In this document: positions 41,779 to 50,476 of the stretch, in pieces
How the letters are laid out: every line of letters begins with the position of its first letter
How positions within the stretch are numbered: position 1 is the first letter of the stretch
From: Citrobacter sp. Awk 4
GTDB lineage: Bacteria > Pseudomonadota > Gammaproteobacteria > Enterobacterales > Enterobacteriaceae
DNA: 64,000 nt
NCBI RefSeq assembly: GCF_028069725.1
Contig: NZ_JANEWG010000003.1
Location: 90,821 to 154,820 of the forward strand
Direction: 5' to 3'
Made by a program: the position numbers and the translations under genes
Notes under the pieces: model-generated
The model's database searches: none
Seen by the model: only the letters and a program-made list of their open reading frames with translations
What the model was told of the DNA's origin: nothing

Positions 41779-43646
41779 ATCAGCGCCCTTTTCCCCATTC
41801 GCGGCGCCCAGTAGCCAATCTCACCGCGCTGCTGGCTTTTCAGAGTGAACTCCGTGAAGCTGTTAATGGAGACCAGGCGGGCAAACAGGCGCTCCAGCAC
41901 ACTGCCGAAAAGCCACGGGCTGGCCCCGGAAAAGGCGCGCTCGTCCACCGTCAGCGTAATGCCAATTCCGCGTGCGAAAACCACCGGGCCGGGCTCCGGT
42001 ACGCGACGGTGTACCGGCTCCAGCACGCAGTGGCGAATACCGTCCACCTGGCGCGCAACCGGTGTCTCCGCCAGGTTTGCATAGAGACCTAACAGCTGAC
42101 GCAGCGCCGCTGCGCCCTCTTTGTTTTCGCTGTCCATCAGGCTGAGGTAGTTCATCTGTAGCTGGCTGATGAGCCGCCAGGTGCTAAACCCTTCCGCCAG
42201 CGCCGGACGTGGCGGCGTGGGACCGTTTCGCAGGTTCAGGGATTTGACCGGCATAGAGTCAGCCATGATGAACTGCCCCAGTTCTTGCTGCAGCATCAGG
42301 GGTAAATCACGGCTGGTGCACAGGACGTCAGCAGAGATATAGCGCAAGGTGTCCTGCCACGGCGCGTGCCGCTCGTCCACCAGCGAAACAAACACTTCAG
42401 AGCCGACATAGCCGGTACGCGTGCCGTAGCGCAGGGCATGTTCAGAGAGGACGCGCTGTTCGCGGCGCAGGGAAAAATAGGCGCCGTAGTTGCCCGCGTC
42501 CTGACTCCAGGTGCTCCAGAACGGACGAAATGTCTGGTCGTCACGCTGACCGTCGGCGCTGCCGTAAATCGCTTTTACCGCGTAGATTTCATAATCCAGC
42601 GGGCGAATGTTATCCACCACCAGATGGTATTCGTGCTGGCCTTCGCTGAGCTTCTGGCGCGCCGCGACCTTCGGGAACAGGTTGATGACCGGAGTGCAGT
42701 GCATGGCCAGATGGCTGGCATCCACCACCCGCTCCAGTTGCTCATCGGTTTTACCCAGCAGAATGAAAATATCGAAGGCTTTTTCGTTTTTGCAGCGTTG
42801 AATCAGCTTGCCGATCCCACTCAGGCTAATGAACCGGAAACGCGCCGGAAAGGCGAAGTATTCCTGCAACAGACGATATCCGTCAAAGTTGCGCAGATCG
42901 TCCGGAAGCAGCGCCTGTTCCGGCTCATAGCCTTCCTGGCGCAGCCCGTCTTCCGGGAGTAGCTGGCGCAATGGCTGCTCGCTCAGGGTCTGACAGACAA
43001 TACCGACGTGATGCTCCATCACCAGTTCCAGCAACTTCAGCGCTTCAATGTCCGGGCCACTGAGGAAAAACGCCAGTCGGTCAAAATCGAGGTGTCCGAG
43101 GTTTTGCGGGCCATCGCAGGCGATGCGAATACGTAATGCGCTACAGGCGCCGCGCTGGCTCAGACCAAGTTGCGCCAGCGGCAGATCCGCAGGGATGCCG
43201 CCCAGCGCCACTTTTTCAATTTTCAGCGGCAGCAGCGTGACCTCATGGGCGGTGGTATAACTGCACGTTATGCCGTTTTTTTTCAGCGCCAGGCTATCCA
43301 TCATGGTGCCGCGTGGAACACGAAAACCGTTGCTCAGGTCGCCACGACTGCTGTCGGGCTGTAGCTCTGCTATCGCCATTGACGGCGTGGGGGCCAGATA
43401 ATTCGGCGCGATCATCTCCAGCATACGCTGGGAAAAGCGCGGAAACTCCGCGTCCATTTTCAGTTGCACGCGCGAGGTCAGAAAGGCGAAGCCTTCCATC
43501 AGCCGCTCGATGTAAGGGTCCGCCACGTCAATGCCGCGCATGCCCAGCCGACCTGCGACCTTCGGATAGCGTTCGGCAAACTCCGCCCCCATCTCGCGCA
43601 GGTAGGCCAGTTCGCGGTTGTAATACTCGAGCAGTTTACTTTCCAT
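41775..43646 (-). CDS. tssF: T6SS baseplate protein TssF
   Basis: TssF is the large wedge component (ImpG/VasA family). The 623-residue protein begins LLEYYNRELAYLREMGAEFA and continues with YPKVAGRLGM and DPYIERLMEGFAFLTSRVQ, the family's signature. It ends with a GYWAPRMGKRALI tail. Two bases separate it from tssE upstream and 4 bases overlap tssG. Confidence 0.95.
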   Translation of the reverse strand: MESKLLEYYNRELAYLREMGAEFAERYPKVAGRLGMRGIDVADPYIERLMEGFAFLTSRVQLKMDAEFPRFSQRMLEMIAPNYLAPTPSMAIAELQPDSSRGDLSNGFRVPRGTMMDSLALKKNGITCSYTTAHEVTLLPLKIEKVALGGIPADLPLAQLGLSQRGACSALRIRIACDGPQNLGHLDFDRLAFFLSGPDIEALKLLELVMEHHVGIVCQTLSEQPLRQLLPEDGLRQEGYEPEQALLPDDLRNFDGYRLLQEYFAFPARFRFISLSGIGKLIQRCKNEKAFDIFILLGKTDEQLERVVDASHLAMHCTPVINLFPKVAARQKLSEGQHEYHLVVDNIRPLDYEIYAVKAIYGSADGQRDDQTFRPFWSTWSQDAGNYGAYFSLRREQRVLSEHALRYGTRTGYVGSEVFVSLVDERHAPWQDTLRYISADVLCTSRDLPLMLQQELGQFIMADSMPVKSLNLRNGPTPPRPALAEGFSTWRLISQLQMNYLSLMDSENKEGAAALRQLLGLYANLAETPVARQVDGIRHCVLEPVHRRVPEPGPVVFARGIGITLTVDERAFSGASPWLFGSVLERLFARLVSINSFTEFTLKSQQRGEIGYWAPRMGKRALI

Positions 43647-43648
43647 GA

Positions 43649-44212
43649 TTACCCCGCGTCTTTGAGTTCAAAATGGCCGTTTTCCAGATCGACGTCCGTG
43701 CGAAACAGAAACTCCAGCGGATACGGCACGCACCACAGCCGCCCTTTTATCTCGATCGATAAAACGTTATGCAGATCCAGCGAGGAGGTGTCAGAGACGC
43801 AGCGCACCTGTAGTCCCTGGGGCAAAATGCGTGGCTCGAAGTGAATAATGGCTTCTGTCAGCTTGCGCTGGATATCGTGCCATTCAATATCCGACATCCG
43901 CTTTCCCGCCAGCGGGGCGACGCCAAAGTTGACGACGGAACGACTCACCTGCGGCAACGCGTTCAGGTTGGATGACGCGTCGTGATTGATGGTGTTAAAC
44001 AGCCACTGCAAATCCCGCAGCACATGGCGACGCAGCGCGGCATGGGTAATCAGATTGCTGTTGGCCGACTCGCGTTTTTGCTCCGGCGCGTTATCCGTCA
44101 GGCGATCCAACAGCGAGGGCTGCATTTTGTCGCGCGCACCGACGTTTTCCTGCCCGCTACGGGCGCGCCAGCCGCTGCGCAACAGATCGCCTTCACCTGC
44201 GGGATTACTCAT
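43649..44212 (-). CDS. tssE: T6SS baseplate protein TssE (gp25-like)
   Basis: TssE links the baseplate to the sheath and resembles phage T4 gp25. The family core is visible in LLRDL/VLRDLQWLFNT, VNFGVAPLAGKRM and IIHFEPRILPQGLQV. I chose the ATG at 44212 (187 residues), which overlaps the tagJ stop by 8 bases; another ATG at 44230 lies further inside tagJ. Confidence 0.9.
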   Translation of the reverse strand: MSNPAGEGDLLRSGWRARSGQENVGARDKMQPSLLDRLTDNAPEQKRESANSNLITHAALRRHVLRDLQWLFNTINHDASSNLNALPQVSRSVVNFGVAPLAGKRMSDIEWHDIQRKLTEAIIHFEPRILPQGLQVRCVSDTSSLDLHNVLSIEIKGRLWCVPYPLEFLFRTDVDLENGHFELKDAG

Positions 44213-45017
44213 TGGCCGCATCCGGGGCAAACGTAACGAGGCTTAGCGAGAGCAGCGGATTTTCGCTCTGCTCGCTCAGCCAGGCTTTCTGCCCCTGCCC
44301 CAGATAAAGCAGACCGTCGTTATCAAGCGGCAGCCATTCGGTGGTACGTGCCAGCTTGACGGCGTCTGCCGCTTCACTGGCAAAGGGATAACGCGCGGGT
44401 ATCTGACAGACCTGTTCGCTGCCGTCGGTCAGGCAGACCAGCGCGTGACGCCAGACCAGATCCGTGACGCTGGCGGGCGCCTGAAATTGGATCTTCGCAA
44501 TGGCGCTAAACGGCAGCCAGAAATAGCGACCATTGACGATCGTTTCGCACACCGGCCCCAGACGGGCATCGCCGTCCATCAGCCATTCAAAGTCCTGCGT
44601 CTGTTCATTGTCGAACGCGAGCTGACCCGCACTCGCCTGCGCCTGTTCCAGCGCCGTCAGACGCAGCGCCCGGGCGTGCTCGCCGCTTTCCGTAAGCGCG
44701 GCGGCGAGCGTGGTCAGCCACGGCCACTGCGCGTGTGGCATTGCGGGAGCGGCCAGGCCTGCCAGCACCTGCGCACGTTGTTGTTCGCCCTGAATGGACT
44801 GATCAAGCAGCGTCACGGTGGGTTGCGCCTGAGGCTTCAGCGCCAGCCAGCTCTTAAGCTGGGTCAACGCCCGCGCCCAGTTTCCGCTTAGCGTTAAAAA
44901 CTGCACAAAGGCGGCGCGCAAATCGGCGTCTGCTGGCCGGGCTTTGATCTGTGACTCAAGGCGTAGTAATGCGTCGTTAAGCGACTCGCCCGCCAGATGT
45001 TGATTAAGCGTATTCAT
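44205..45017 (-). CDS. tagJ: T6SS accessory protein TagJ (ImpE family)
   Basis: TagJ binds the sheath protein TssB and can recruit ClpV in some systems. The 270-residue protein starts with a TPR-like region (LRAAFVQFLTLSGNWARALTQL) and has the ImpE core FEWLMDGDARLGPVCETIVNGRY and WLPFSAI. It starts 9 bases after the periplasmic protein upstream. Assignment rests on these stretches and on its place before tssE. Confidence 0.88.
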   Translation of the reverse strand: MNTLNQHLAGESLNDALLRLESQIKARPADADLRAAFVQFLTLSGNWARALTQLKSWLALKPQAQPTVTLLDQSIQGEQQRAQVLAGLAAPAMPHAQWPWLTTLAAALTESGEHARALRLTALEQAQASAGQLAFDNEQTQDFEWLMDGDARLGPVCETIVNGRYFWLPFSAIAKIQFQAPASVTDLVWRHALVCLTDGSEQVCQIPARYPFASEAADAVKLARTTEWLPLDNDGLLYLGQGQKAWLSEQSENPLLSLSLVTFAPDAANE

Positions 45018-45026
45018 AGCGGCTCC

Positions 45027-46001
45027 TTAATTCGTTGCACGCCAGGTGCCAACAGCGGGATCGCGCAGCTGAGGGCGCAGGGTGTCAATCAGGACTATGT
45101 TGAGAGAGGTGCCAGGGGCAAGCCACGGACTCCAGGTCTGCTTAACCGCCTTAATACGTGCCTGCAGCTTCGCATCGTCGCTGGCCATCTCGCGGGAAAT
45201 CTCCACCGCCACCGTGCCGTCTATCTTCCAGCCGCCCAGCGCCGGGTCATAAGGCAGGAGCATCCAGCTCTGGTTGCTGTTTTGGGTGCTGAACACCATG
45301 CGCTCTTTATTGACAGAGGTGATCAGCGCCTTTTCCGGATCGACCTTCTCACTCAGCCCCATCACCGGGAAACCGTGGATCCAGGTAACGGGCATCTCTT
45401 TTTTAGCCCCGTTACGGGTCTGAGAGATGACCGTATGGCCGCTCAGCCAACTGCCGTTTTCACAGCGCGTGGTGTCGGAGTCCGGAATAAACAACGCTGG
45501 CGCGGAGGTGCCGCCCTGCCAGTAAGTACGCAGATGGCAGCCATCCTGCAGCGTAAATTCCTGCCACGGTGTGCGGTCTGCGGCAACCGAGTGCGATTCC
45601 GGGTTTAATTCAGGCGGTTGCAGTTCAACGCGAGCGGGGGCGGTCTTCTCTTGTTTGACCACCAATGCCCAGTCCTGAGCCTTGCTTGCCGTACCCCGCG
45701 CCAGCGTGACGCCCGCAGGATCGTTCAGCTTCCACGTCAGCTTATCCAGCTTGCCGCACTGGTTTTTCAGCAACGCGCCAAGACGCGGGACAAAATTTTC
45801 GAGGATAGCGACCTCTTTATTGCCGTTCGCCACAATGCGCAACGCCACCTCGGACTTACACCAGCTCTGCGGCGTTTTGTCTTTAATGTCGTCGATCCAG
45901 ATATCCAGCTTTTGCGCAGGTGACTGTACGATGCGGTAGTTTTCAGCCTGCGCGGTGGTAGCCACCGCCAGAAGCGCCAAACCCGATAGCCAAATTTTCA
46001 T
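45027..46001 (-). CDS. T6SS-associated periplasmic protein of unknown function
   Basis: A 324-residue protein with a clear signal peptide (MKIWLSGLALLAVATTAQA, cleavage near residue 19) and a soluble remainder with three or more cysteines (SWCKSEV, NQCGKL, DGCHLR, TRCENG) that may form disulfides. I do not recognise the family. The ATG at 46001 follows AGGATTG; the longer open frame upstream runs into pppA. It lies 16 bases after pppA within the T6SS operon, so it may belong to the signalling branch of the system, as periplasmic sensors do in other T6SSs. Confidence 0.85.
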   Translation of the reverse strand: MKIWLSGLALLAVATTAQAENYRIVQSPAQKLDIWIDDIKDKTPQSWCKSEVALRIVANGNKEVAILENFVPRLGALLKNQCGKLDKLTWKLNDPAGVTLARGTASKAQDWALVVKQEKTAPARVELQPPELNPESHSVAADRTPWQEFTLQDGCHLRTYWQGGTSAPALFIPDSDTTRCENGSWLSGHTVISQTRNGAKKEMPVTWIHGFPVMGLSEKVDPEKALITSVNKERMVFSTQNSNQSWMLLPYDPALGGWKIDGTVAVEISREMASDDAKLQARIKAVKQTWSPWLAPGTSLNIVLIDTLRPQLRDPAVGTWRATN

Positions 46002-46017
46002 ATCAATCCTTGTATGT

Positions 46018-46815
46018 CTAATCAGTTCCGCAGGGAAGAAATTGCGTTGCGTCAGAGAGCGTATGCAGCAGGGTGGTGTCCTGAGGACTTCCCATCCACA
46101 CCGCAATCGCGGTGTAGTTATCCTGTGCATTACCCTCCTGTTCGCCGTTCTTTTGAATAATTTGCTGCATTAATGTCAACCACTCCTGCGGCGTATTGAC
46201 CATGTGCAGCGACTGCTGCATTTGTTCTTCGCTGACGCCATGCCAGAAGCCATCGGTGCAAAGTAAAAAAGCATCGCCGTCTTCAACCGGCACCACGTCG
46301 CTGTAGCTGGCCTCCGGCCCGCCGTTCTCAATGCCCAGCGCCAGATAAAGCAGATTACTGTTCAGGTTTTCCGTCTGATGACCGGCGTCTTTCATCTGCT
46401 GAATCAGGCTGTGATCGGTCGTCACCTGCCACAGCCAGCCACGGCGAAACAGGTACAGGCGGCTGTCCCCGGCGTGCGCCCAGTACGCCAGGCGATAATC
46501 TCTGTCGATAAACAGACTGACCAGCGTTGTGCTCATCCGGTGATAATCCTGCACAGCCTGCTGTTCACTGAGAATGGTGCGGTTCGCCGTCTGTACGTAG
46601 TCACGGATATGCAGGGCGTTAAGGTGCTTGTCGCCATCAAAGCGGGAAATAATGCTGTTACGGGCAAGCTCAGCGGCCATCTCGCCGCCGGGCAGCCCGG
46701 CGATGCCGTCGCAGACGACAAAGCAGGCTGAACGTTCCCCAATGGTTTCTCCCGTCTGATCCTGGTTGCTGGCGCGCGTTCCCTGGCGGGAGAGAGAAGC
46801 CGTTGCGATCTTCAT
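46018..46815 (-). CDS. pppA: T6SS PP2C-type phosphatase PppA
   Basis: PppA reverses the phosphorylation made by PpkA and so shuts down assembly. The 265-residue protein has PP2C metal motifs: SNQDQTG near residue 17, VVCDGIAG near 34, WAHAGDSRLYLFR near 113, LLCTDGFW near 188 and DNYTAIAVW near 236. It overlaps tagH by 4 bases. Confidence 0.92.
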   Translation of the reverse strand: MKIATASLSRQGTRASNQDQTGETIGERSACFVVCDGIAGLPGGEMAAELARNSIISRFDGDKHLNALHIRDYVQTANRTILSEQQAVQDYHRMSTTLVSLFIDRDYRLAYWAHAGDSRLYLFRRGWLWQVTTDHSLIQQMKDAGHQTENLNSNLLYLALGIENGGPEASYSDVVPVEDGDAFLLCTDGFWHGVSEEQMQQSLHMVNTPQEWLTLMQQIIQKNGEQEGNAQDNYTAIAVWMGSPQDTTLLHTLSDATQFLPCGTD

Positions 46816-48566
46816 TTTTCTTCCGATCCACTCTGTGAGTCTTTGTACTGATTCACCTCCATGTCATAAGCATGAAGGAAGGCTTCGCCAAACAGGGTGT
46901 GGAAGTCATCTTCAATTTCACCGGCCGTCTCGCCATAACTGCGGACAAAATAGTCCCACAGCGCGGCTTTGCGGCTGCCCGGCAGCGCCAGGCGGGAGCT
47001 TACGCCGTTCTGTTTTGCCTGCTCTTCAAGCTGCTCCGGGTTAAAAGATTGCAGCATGGCGGCAATAATGGCGCGGATACCGGAGATCATCCCCAGTTGA
47101 TGCGCCTGCAAATCAATAAGCGCGTCACGCACCGATTTTGTCGGCGGCATAAAGCCCGGCATCGGGGTGCCGAACATCTGGATCAGCACCGTTTTACCGG
47201 AAGGCAGCAGCTTGAAGGGGTTGTTCGCGTCATCGAGCACCATCGTCATATCCGCTTTCACACCGCGCTTAAGAATGGAACGCGATGAGAGCAGCGCCAC
47301 CGTCCCCTGCGAGAACATGCCCAGGATTTGGCCAAGCTGGCGCATATTTTCACGGTCAAACTGCGGCACCGGCTGCATTTCGCTCAGCCCCATTCCTTCA
47401 AGCAACGCGTCCAGTAATTCGCCCTGCAGGACGTCGCCCTTCTCGGTGTTATGAGCGATGGCCGACGGTGACGCGGCATTTTTTACCGGGTCGATACGCA
47501 GCCGTCCTTTTGGTGGCTGAGCGTTGCTGCGCGCGACGGCCTGCGGCGTCGGCATGGTGAAACCGGCGTAATCCTGACGCCCTAACACCTCCTCTTCAGC
47601 GCGCGGTTCCTCCTGCACGTCTGGCGCAAACAGCGGTGATTCCGCAAGGGCGTTATCTTCCTGCTCCATGACGGGCTGCTCAGCAATAATGTCGTCTGGG
47701 TGCGTTAACGGCGCGCCGCCCAGTAGCCCGAGCGGATCGTCACTGCGCGCGGCGGGCGCACTGGCAGAGTTGCCAAAAAGCGCCAGTGGATCGAGTTCAT
47801 CCAACGCCTCTTCTTTTGGCAATGTCGGTGTGTTGTCTTCTGGCGCCACCAGTGTGGTTGGCGTGACGTCGTTAAAGATGCTCTCCGTTTTAAACAGCGC
47901 TTCATCGCTAAACAGGGCATCGGTATTGACGTTTTTGCGCTCAAGCTGTGGGTCGCTGTCACCGAACAGCGCCAGCGGATCGTCGGCATTGCGCTCTGGC
48001 TCGCTGGGCTCTGAGAACGGATCGTGAGATGCGGCGGGCTGCGGTTTCGTGCGGCCGCTGGAGATGCTGTCGGAGATAGAAAACTCCTGCATCAGGCTGT
48101 CCCAGATTTCCGTCGGCACCGCTGTTGGCGCGGCGTCAGCACGTTGCGACGCGCTGACTGGCTTCGGTTCTGCCGCAGGCACAGACGTCACTGTCGGTCG
48201 GGAAGGCTGCTGCATACTGGCCGCCATGCGACTGACTGGCTGAGTATCCTGAATAAGATCGGCCACTTCGATACGATAATCATCAATACCGAGAATATCG
48301 CCGTCCTGAAGCTCAACCTGACGGCCCCGCTCCAGCGGAATATCGTTCAGCACCACGCGGGTGACGCTGCCGCGATTGGTCATGCGGCATTCGCCCTGCG
48401 CATCCACATGGACGATGGCCTGCAGACGCGAGATGGTGCGGTCATTGTCCGGCAGAACCAGATTGTTATCCGTACCGCGACCAATGGTGCCCCCCGGGGC
48501 GTAAAAATCACAGCGGCTCTGCGGCGGCTGATGACCGGGTTTTGTCGAAATAATCGTAAATCGCAT
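46812..48566 (-). CDS. tagH: T6SS FHA-domain protein TagH (Fha)
   Basis: The FHA scaffold that, once phosphorylated by PpkA, promotes T6SS assembly. The N-terminal FHA domain has GRGTDNNLVLPDNDRTISR and LQAIVHVDAQGECRMTNRG. A long acidic, low-complexity middle (about 130-370), with repeated DPLALFG segments, leads to the T6SS-specific C-terminal domain (EGMGLSEMQP onward). AGGAATACGCC precedes the ATG. It lies downstream of the pore-module genes with a hairpin in the gap. Confidence 0.92.
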   Translation of the reverse strand: MRFTIISTKPGHQPPQSRCDFYAPGGTIGRGTDNNLVLPDNDRTISRLQAIVHVDAQGECRMTNRGSVTRVVLNDIPLERGRQVELQDGDILGIDDYRIEVADLIQDTQPVSRMAASMQQPSRPTVTSVPAAEPKPVSASQRADAAPTAVPTEIWDSLMQEFSISDSISSGRTKPQPAASHDPFSEPSEPERNADDPLALFGDSDPQLERKNVNTDALFSDEALFKTESIFNDVTPTTLVAPEDNTPTLPKEEALDELDPLALFGNSASAPAARSDDPLGLLGGAPLTHPDDIIAEQPVMEQEDNALAESPLFAPDVQEEPRAEEEVLGRQDYAGFTMPTPQAVARSNAQPPKGRLRIDPVKNAASPSAIAHNTEKGDVLQGELLDALLEGMGLSEMQPVPQFDRENMRQLGQILGMFSQGTVALLSSRSILKRGVKADMTMVLDDANNPFKLLPSGKTVLIQMFGTPMPGFMPPTKSVRDALIDLQAHQLGMISGIRAIIAAMLQSFNPEQLEEQAKQNGVSSRLALPGSRKAALWDYFVRSYGETAGEIEDDFHTLFGEAFLHAYDMEVNQYKDSQSGSEEK

Positions 48567-48595
48567 GGCGTATTCCTGCTGGTATGATTAGCGCT

Positions 48596-48634
48596 CAAAC
48601 GCTGCCGCTCTCAGGGTGAGAACGGCGGCGTTTG
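48596..48634 (-). repeat. Large hairpin just upstream of tagH
   Basis: CAAACGCTGCCG and CGGCGGCGTTTG pair over 12 bases with one G-T position, and the loop itself pairs as CTCTCA and TGAGA. On the minus strand it is not followed by a T-run, so it may protect or process mRNA at the start of tagH and is less likely to end transcription. Confidence 0.6.
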
Positions 48635-48695
48635 GGGGCGAGAAATGCAAACCCTATAAGTACAGCGGTCTACAATTCTGAAATAGAATGACTCA

Positions 48696-48725
48696 TTCCA
48701 TTTGATAAAATAAAATCAAATGGAA
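48696..48725 (-). terminator. Hairpin after the candidate pore-immunity gene
   Basis: TTCCATTTGAT and ATCAAATGGAA are exact complements with an 8-base AT loop. It lies 17 bases beyond the stop of the gene at 48742. Only AATGAGTC follows, so it is a stem-loop without the usual T-run. Confidence 0.5.
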
Positions 48726-48741
48726 CACTAAACGGCATAAG

Positions 48742-49155
48742 TTATTTAATAAGCATTAAGAACATAGCACCAAGAATAATCCACAATGCAAAAATAACTG
48801 CCTGTAATTTATAGCGTCGATGCAGTTTCAACATCCAACCAATACGTTCTTCTGGTAGAGATTGTATAAATTGATACGCTTCATCCTGAACATAACGGTC
48901 TTTTGTGAACTTCATCTTCACTCCGTGATACAGGCGTACAAACCATATTATTTTTTGATAGTTCGCCAGAGAACCAAAGTAAGTAGCATAATTCGTGGTC
49001 AAATCCAGATCAAAACCAGTGCGTCGATAATCAGCTAACAGTTTTTTATAATCGCCCTGGTGTTTTTTAAATAATCTGGAGCTAAGCACATCCATAATGA
49101 TGCCAATAAAAAACAGAATTATTATGACAAATAAAAGTACATTTTCTAAATTCAC
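48742..49155 (-). CDS. Membrane protein, candidate immunity to the pore-like effector
   Basis: A 137-residue protein with one hydrophobic segment at each end (about 5-23 and 115-136) around a basic soluble middle (FKKHQGDYKKLLADYRRTG, EERIGWMLKLHRRYKLQ). No family is recognised. It overlaps the preceding 329-residue gene by 4 bases. Small inner-membrane proteins coupled to glycine-zipper toxins are the usual immunity arrangement, so I infer that role. Confidence 0.75.
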   Translation of the reverse strand: MNLENVLLFVIIILFFIGIIMDVLSSRLFKKHQGDYKKLLADYRRTGFDLDLTTNYATYFGSLANYQKIIWFVRLYHGVKMKFTKDRYVQDEAYQFIQSLPEERIGWMLKLHRRYKLQAVIFALWIILGAMFLMLIK

Positions 49156-50141
49156 AATACCTTATCCATTATATATTCCGTTACTCCACCAGCCACTTCG
49201 CCTCCTGCATAACCTCCAGCCGCTGCGCCAACAACAGAGCAAGCCAGCAATCCTGCACCACCAGTAGCTACCCCGAGGGCTACACACAAACCAGCCCCTG
49301 CCATTGCCCCGTACTTGCCTCCATAGATGCCGCCTGCAAGGCTTGCTCCAAACTGACTGTATTGTTTTACAGCAACTGTAGAACAATCGTTCTCCCTCCC
49401 TATTGTACAAGCATGATACACTTCGTTTGTCGTATTCATTCCGGCGAACCCAATTGCGACCCATCCCCCCATTTTTAGATAGCGGGCTGCTTTTGAAGCA
49501 TTTTCTACATAACTAGAATAGCCTCGAATTGCGCCAATACCAGCAGTACTCCACTCATGAACGATCGCTTTACTTGATAATCCCAATGCTCGCTTAAGCT
49601 CATTGTAGGGTTTAAATTTAAGCGTCAGTCTGGAAAATTTATTTAACAGCAAATTTAACTCAGCGAATAACTGCTGTCTTTCAATAAAAAATTGCTGTCC
49701 TATTAATGTACCTTGAGTCCTGTATTGGTTTTGATATGCCAACTCGATTGCTTTTAGTTTCTTTTCGATTTCACTAAAATATCGCTCTCCAGAATCACTC
49801 ATTGTACCTAGTGACTTATCCATGAAATTAGTAATTGCGGCTATAGATTCATAGTGCTGATTGAAAAAATCAGCTTCACCTGAATCAAGCCCCTTAAGTG
49901 CGCTGTTGACCTTCTGTTTCGCCGTAGAAAGTTGCCCTAATTGAATCGTGTTATTGTCGTTTAGCACGGAAATTATTAAAATCTGCCCCGGTTTTAACCA
50001 TGCAGTATCTTTATTAATTTGCATAAAATAGCGGGCAACTTCGCTATCAATATTGTTAAACAAAAGCCTTGTCTGAAATTCTAATGTTCCAGGCTGCTGT
50101 ACTATGCAATAACCCGGAGCGATTCTTGATTGCCCACTCAT
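49152..50141 (-). CDS. Candidate T6SS pore-forming effector with glycine zipper
   Basis: An unrecognised 329-residue protein. The N-terminus (GYCIVQQPGTLEF ... AWLKPGQILIIS) looks faintly LysM-like. The middle is a long helical, coiled-coil-prone region (about 65-185). The last 65 residues form a glycine- and alanine-rich hydrophobic domain (GGIYGGKYGAMAGAG ... VVGAAAGGYAGGEVAG), the glycine-zipper pattern of membrane-inserting toxins such as Tse4-type effectors. There is no signal peptide. It lies between hcp and tagH and overlaps a membrane gene by 4 bases. I infer an Hcp- or VgrG-delivered, membrane-depolarising antibacterial effector; a structural role cannot be excluded. Confidence 0.7.
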   Translation of the reverse strand: MSGQSRIAPGYCIVQQPGTLEFQTRLLFNNIDSEVARYFMQINKDTAWLKPGQILIISVLNDNNTIQLGQLSTAKQKVNSALKGLDSGEADFFNQHYESIAAITNFMDKSLGTMSDSGERYFSEIEKKLKAIELAYQNQYRTQGTLIGQQFFIERQQLFAELNLLLNKFSRLTLKFKPYNELKRALGLSSKAIVHEWSTAGIGAIRGYSSYVENASKAARYLKMGGWVAIGFAGMNTTNEVYHACTIGRENDCSTVAVKQYSQFGASLAGGIYGGKYGAMAGAGLCVALGVATGGAGLLACSVVGAAAGGYAGGEVAGGVTEYIMDKVL

Positions 50142-50236
50142 TACTCCTCCTTTTTATAATGACTATTTAAAAACCATTTACATTGCAGGTTCGTAATTCG
50201 GCAATAATGCAATCACCAAAACCGCAGAGATCTCCA

Positions 50237-50261
50237 TGAAAGGATAAATATTTATCTTTCA
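50237..50261. promoter_or_regulatory. Palindrome upstream of the pore-effector gene
   Basis: GATAAATATTTATC (50243-50256) is a perfect 14-base palindrome, flanked by TGAAA and TTTCA with one unpaired base. It lies about 96 bases before the effector start. It could be an operator; the binding protein is unknown. Confidence 0.35.
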
Positions 50262-50366
50262 GTTACTATTCTTTAAGAAAAATAACGATATAAACTGTCT
50301 ATGAGGATACAATACGCAGGCACTACATAGACAAGTTATGAAGATTGCACTTAGCACACTCCTCAT
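50259..50366 (-). CDS. Possible 35-residue small lipoprotein
   Basis: An ATG preceded by GGCGGA at about 8 bases opens a 35-codon frame starting MRSVLSAIFITCLCSAC, which resembles a lipoprotein signal with a lipobox LCSA-C. It lies between hcp and the pore-effector gene on the same strand. It may be a toxin-linked small lipoprotein or chance; nothing downstream of the cysteine resembles a known family. Confidence 0.25.
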   Translation of the reverse strand: MRSVLSAIFITCLCSACVLYPHRQFISLFFLKNSN

Positions 50367-50443
50367 AACCCAATCCGCCTGTGTACAAAATCCTGGCAAC
50401 AATGACTTATACAAACTTTTAATCGTTATTTTTACGATAATGA

Positions 50444-50461
50444 CCGGGGAGTAATCCCCGG
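50444..50461 (-). terminator. Hairpin after hcp
   Basis: CCGGGGA-GTAA-TCCCCGG forms a 7-bp GC-rich stem with a 4-base loop, 15 bases beyond the hcp stop. The minus strand continues TCATTATCG with few T residues. It may stabilise the abundant hcp mRNA and only partly terminate. Confidence 0.65.
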
Positions 50462-50476
50462 CCACATATACACAGA

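Larger units (their letters stand above)
50142..50476. other. Gap between hcp and the pore-effector gene
   Basis: This AT-rich 335-base stretch holds a strong hairpin after hcp, a 14-base palindrome near 50243, and a possible 35-codon frame at 50259-50366 listed separately. I saw no larger gene. It probably contains the promoter for the pore-effector module, but no clear -10/-35 pair stands out. Confidence 0.6.
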
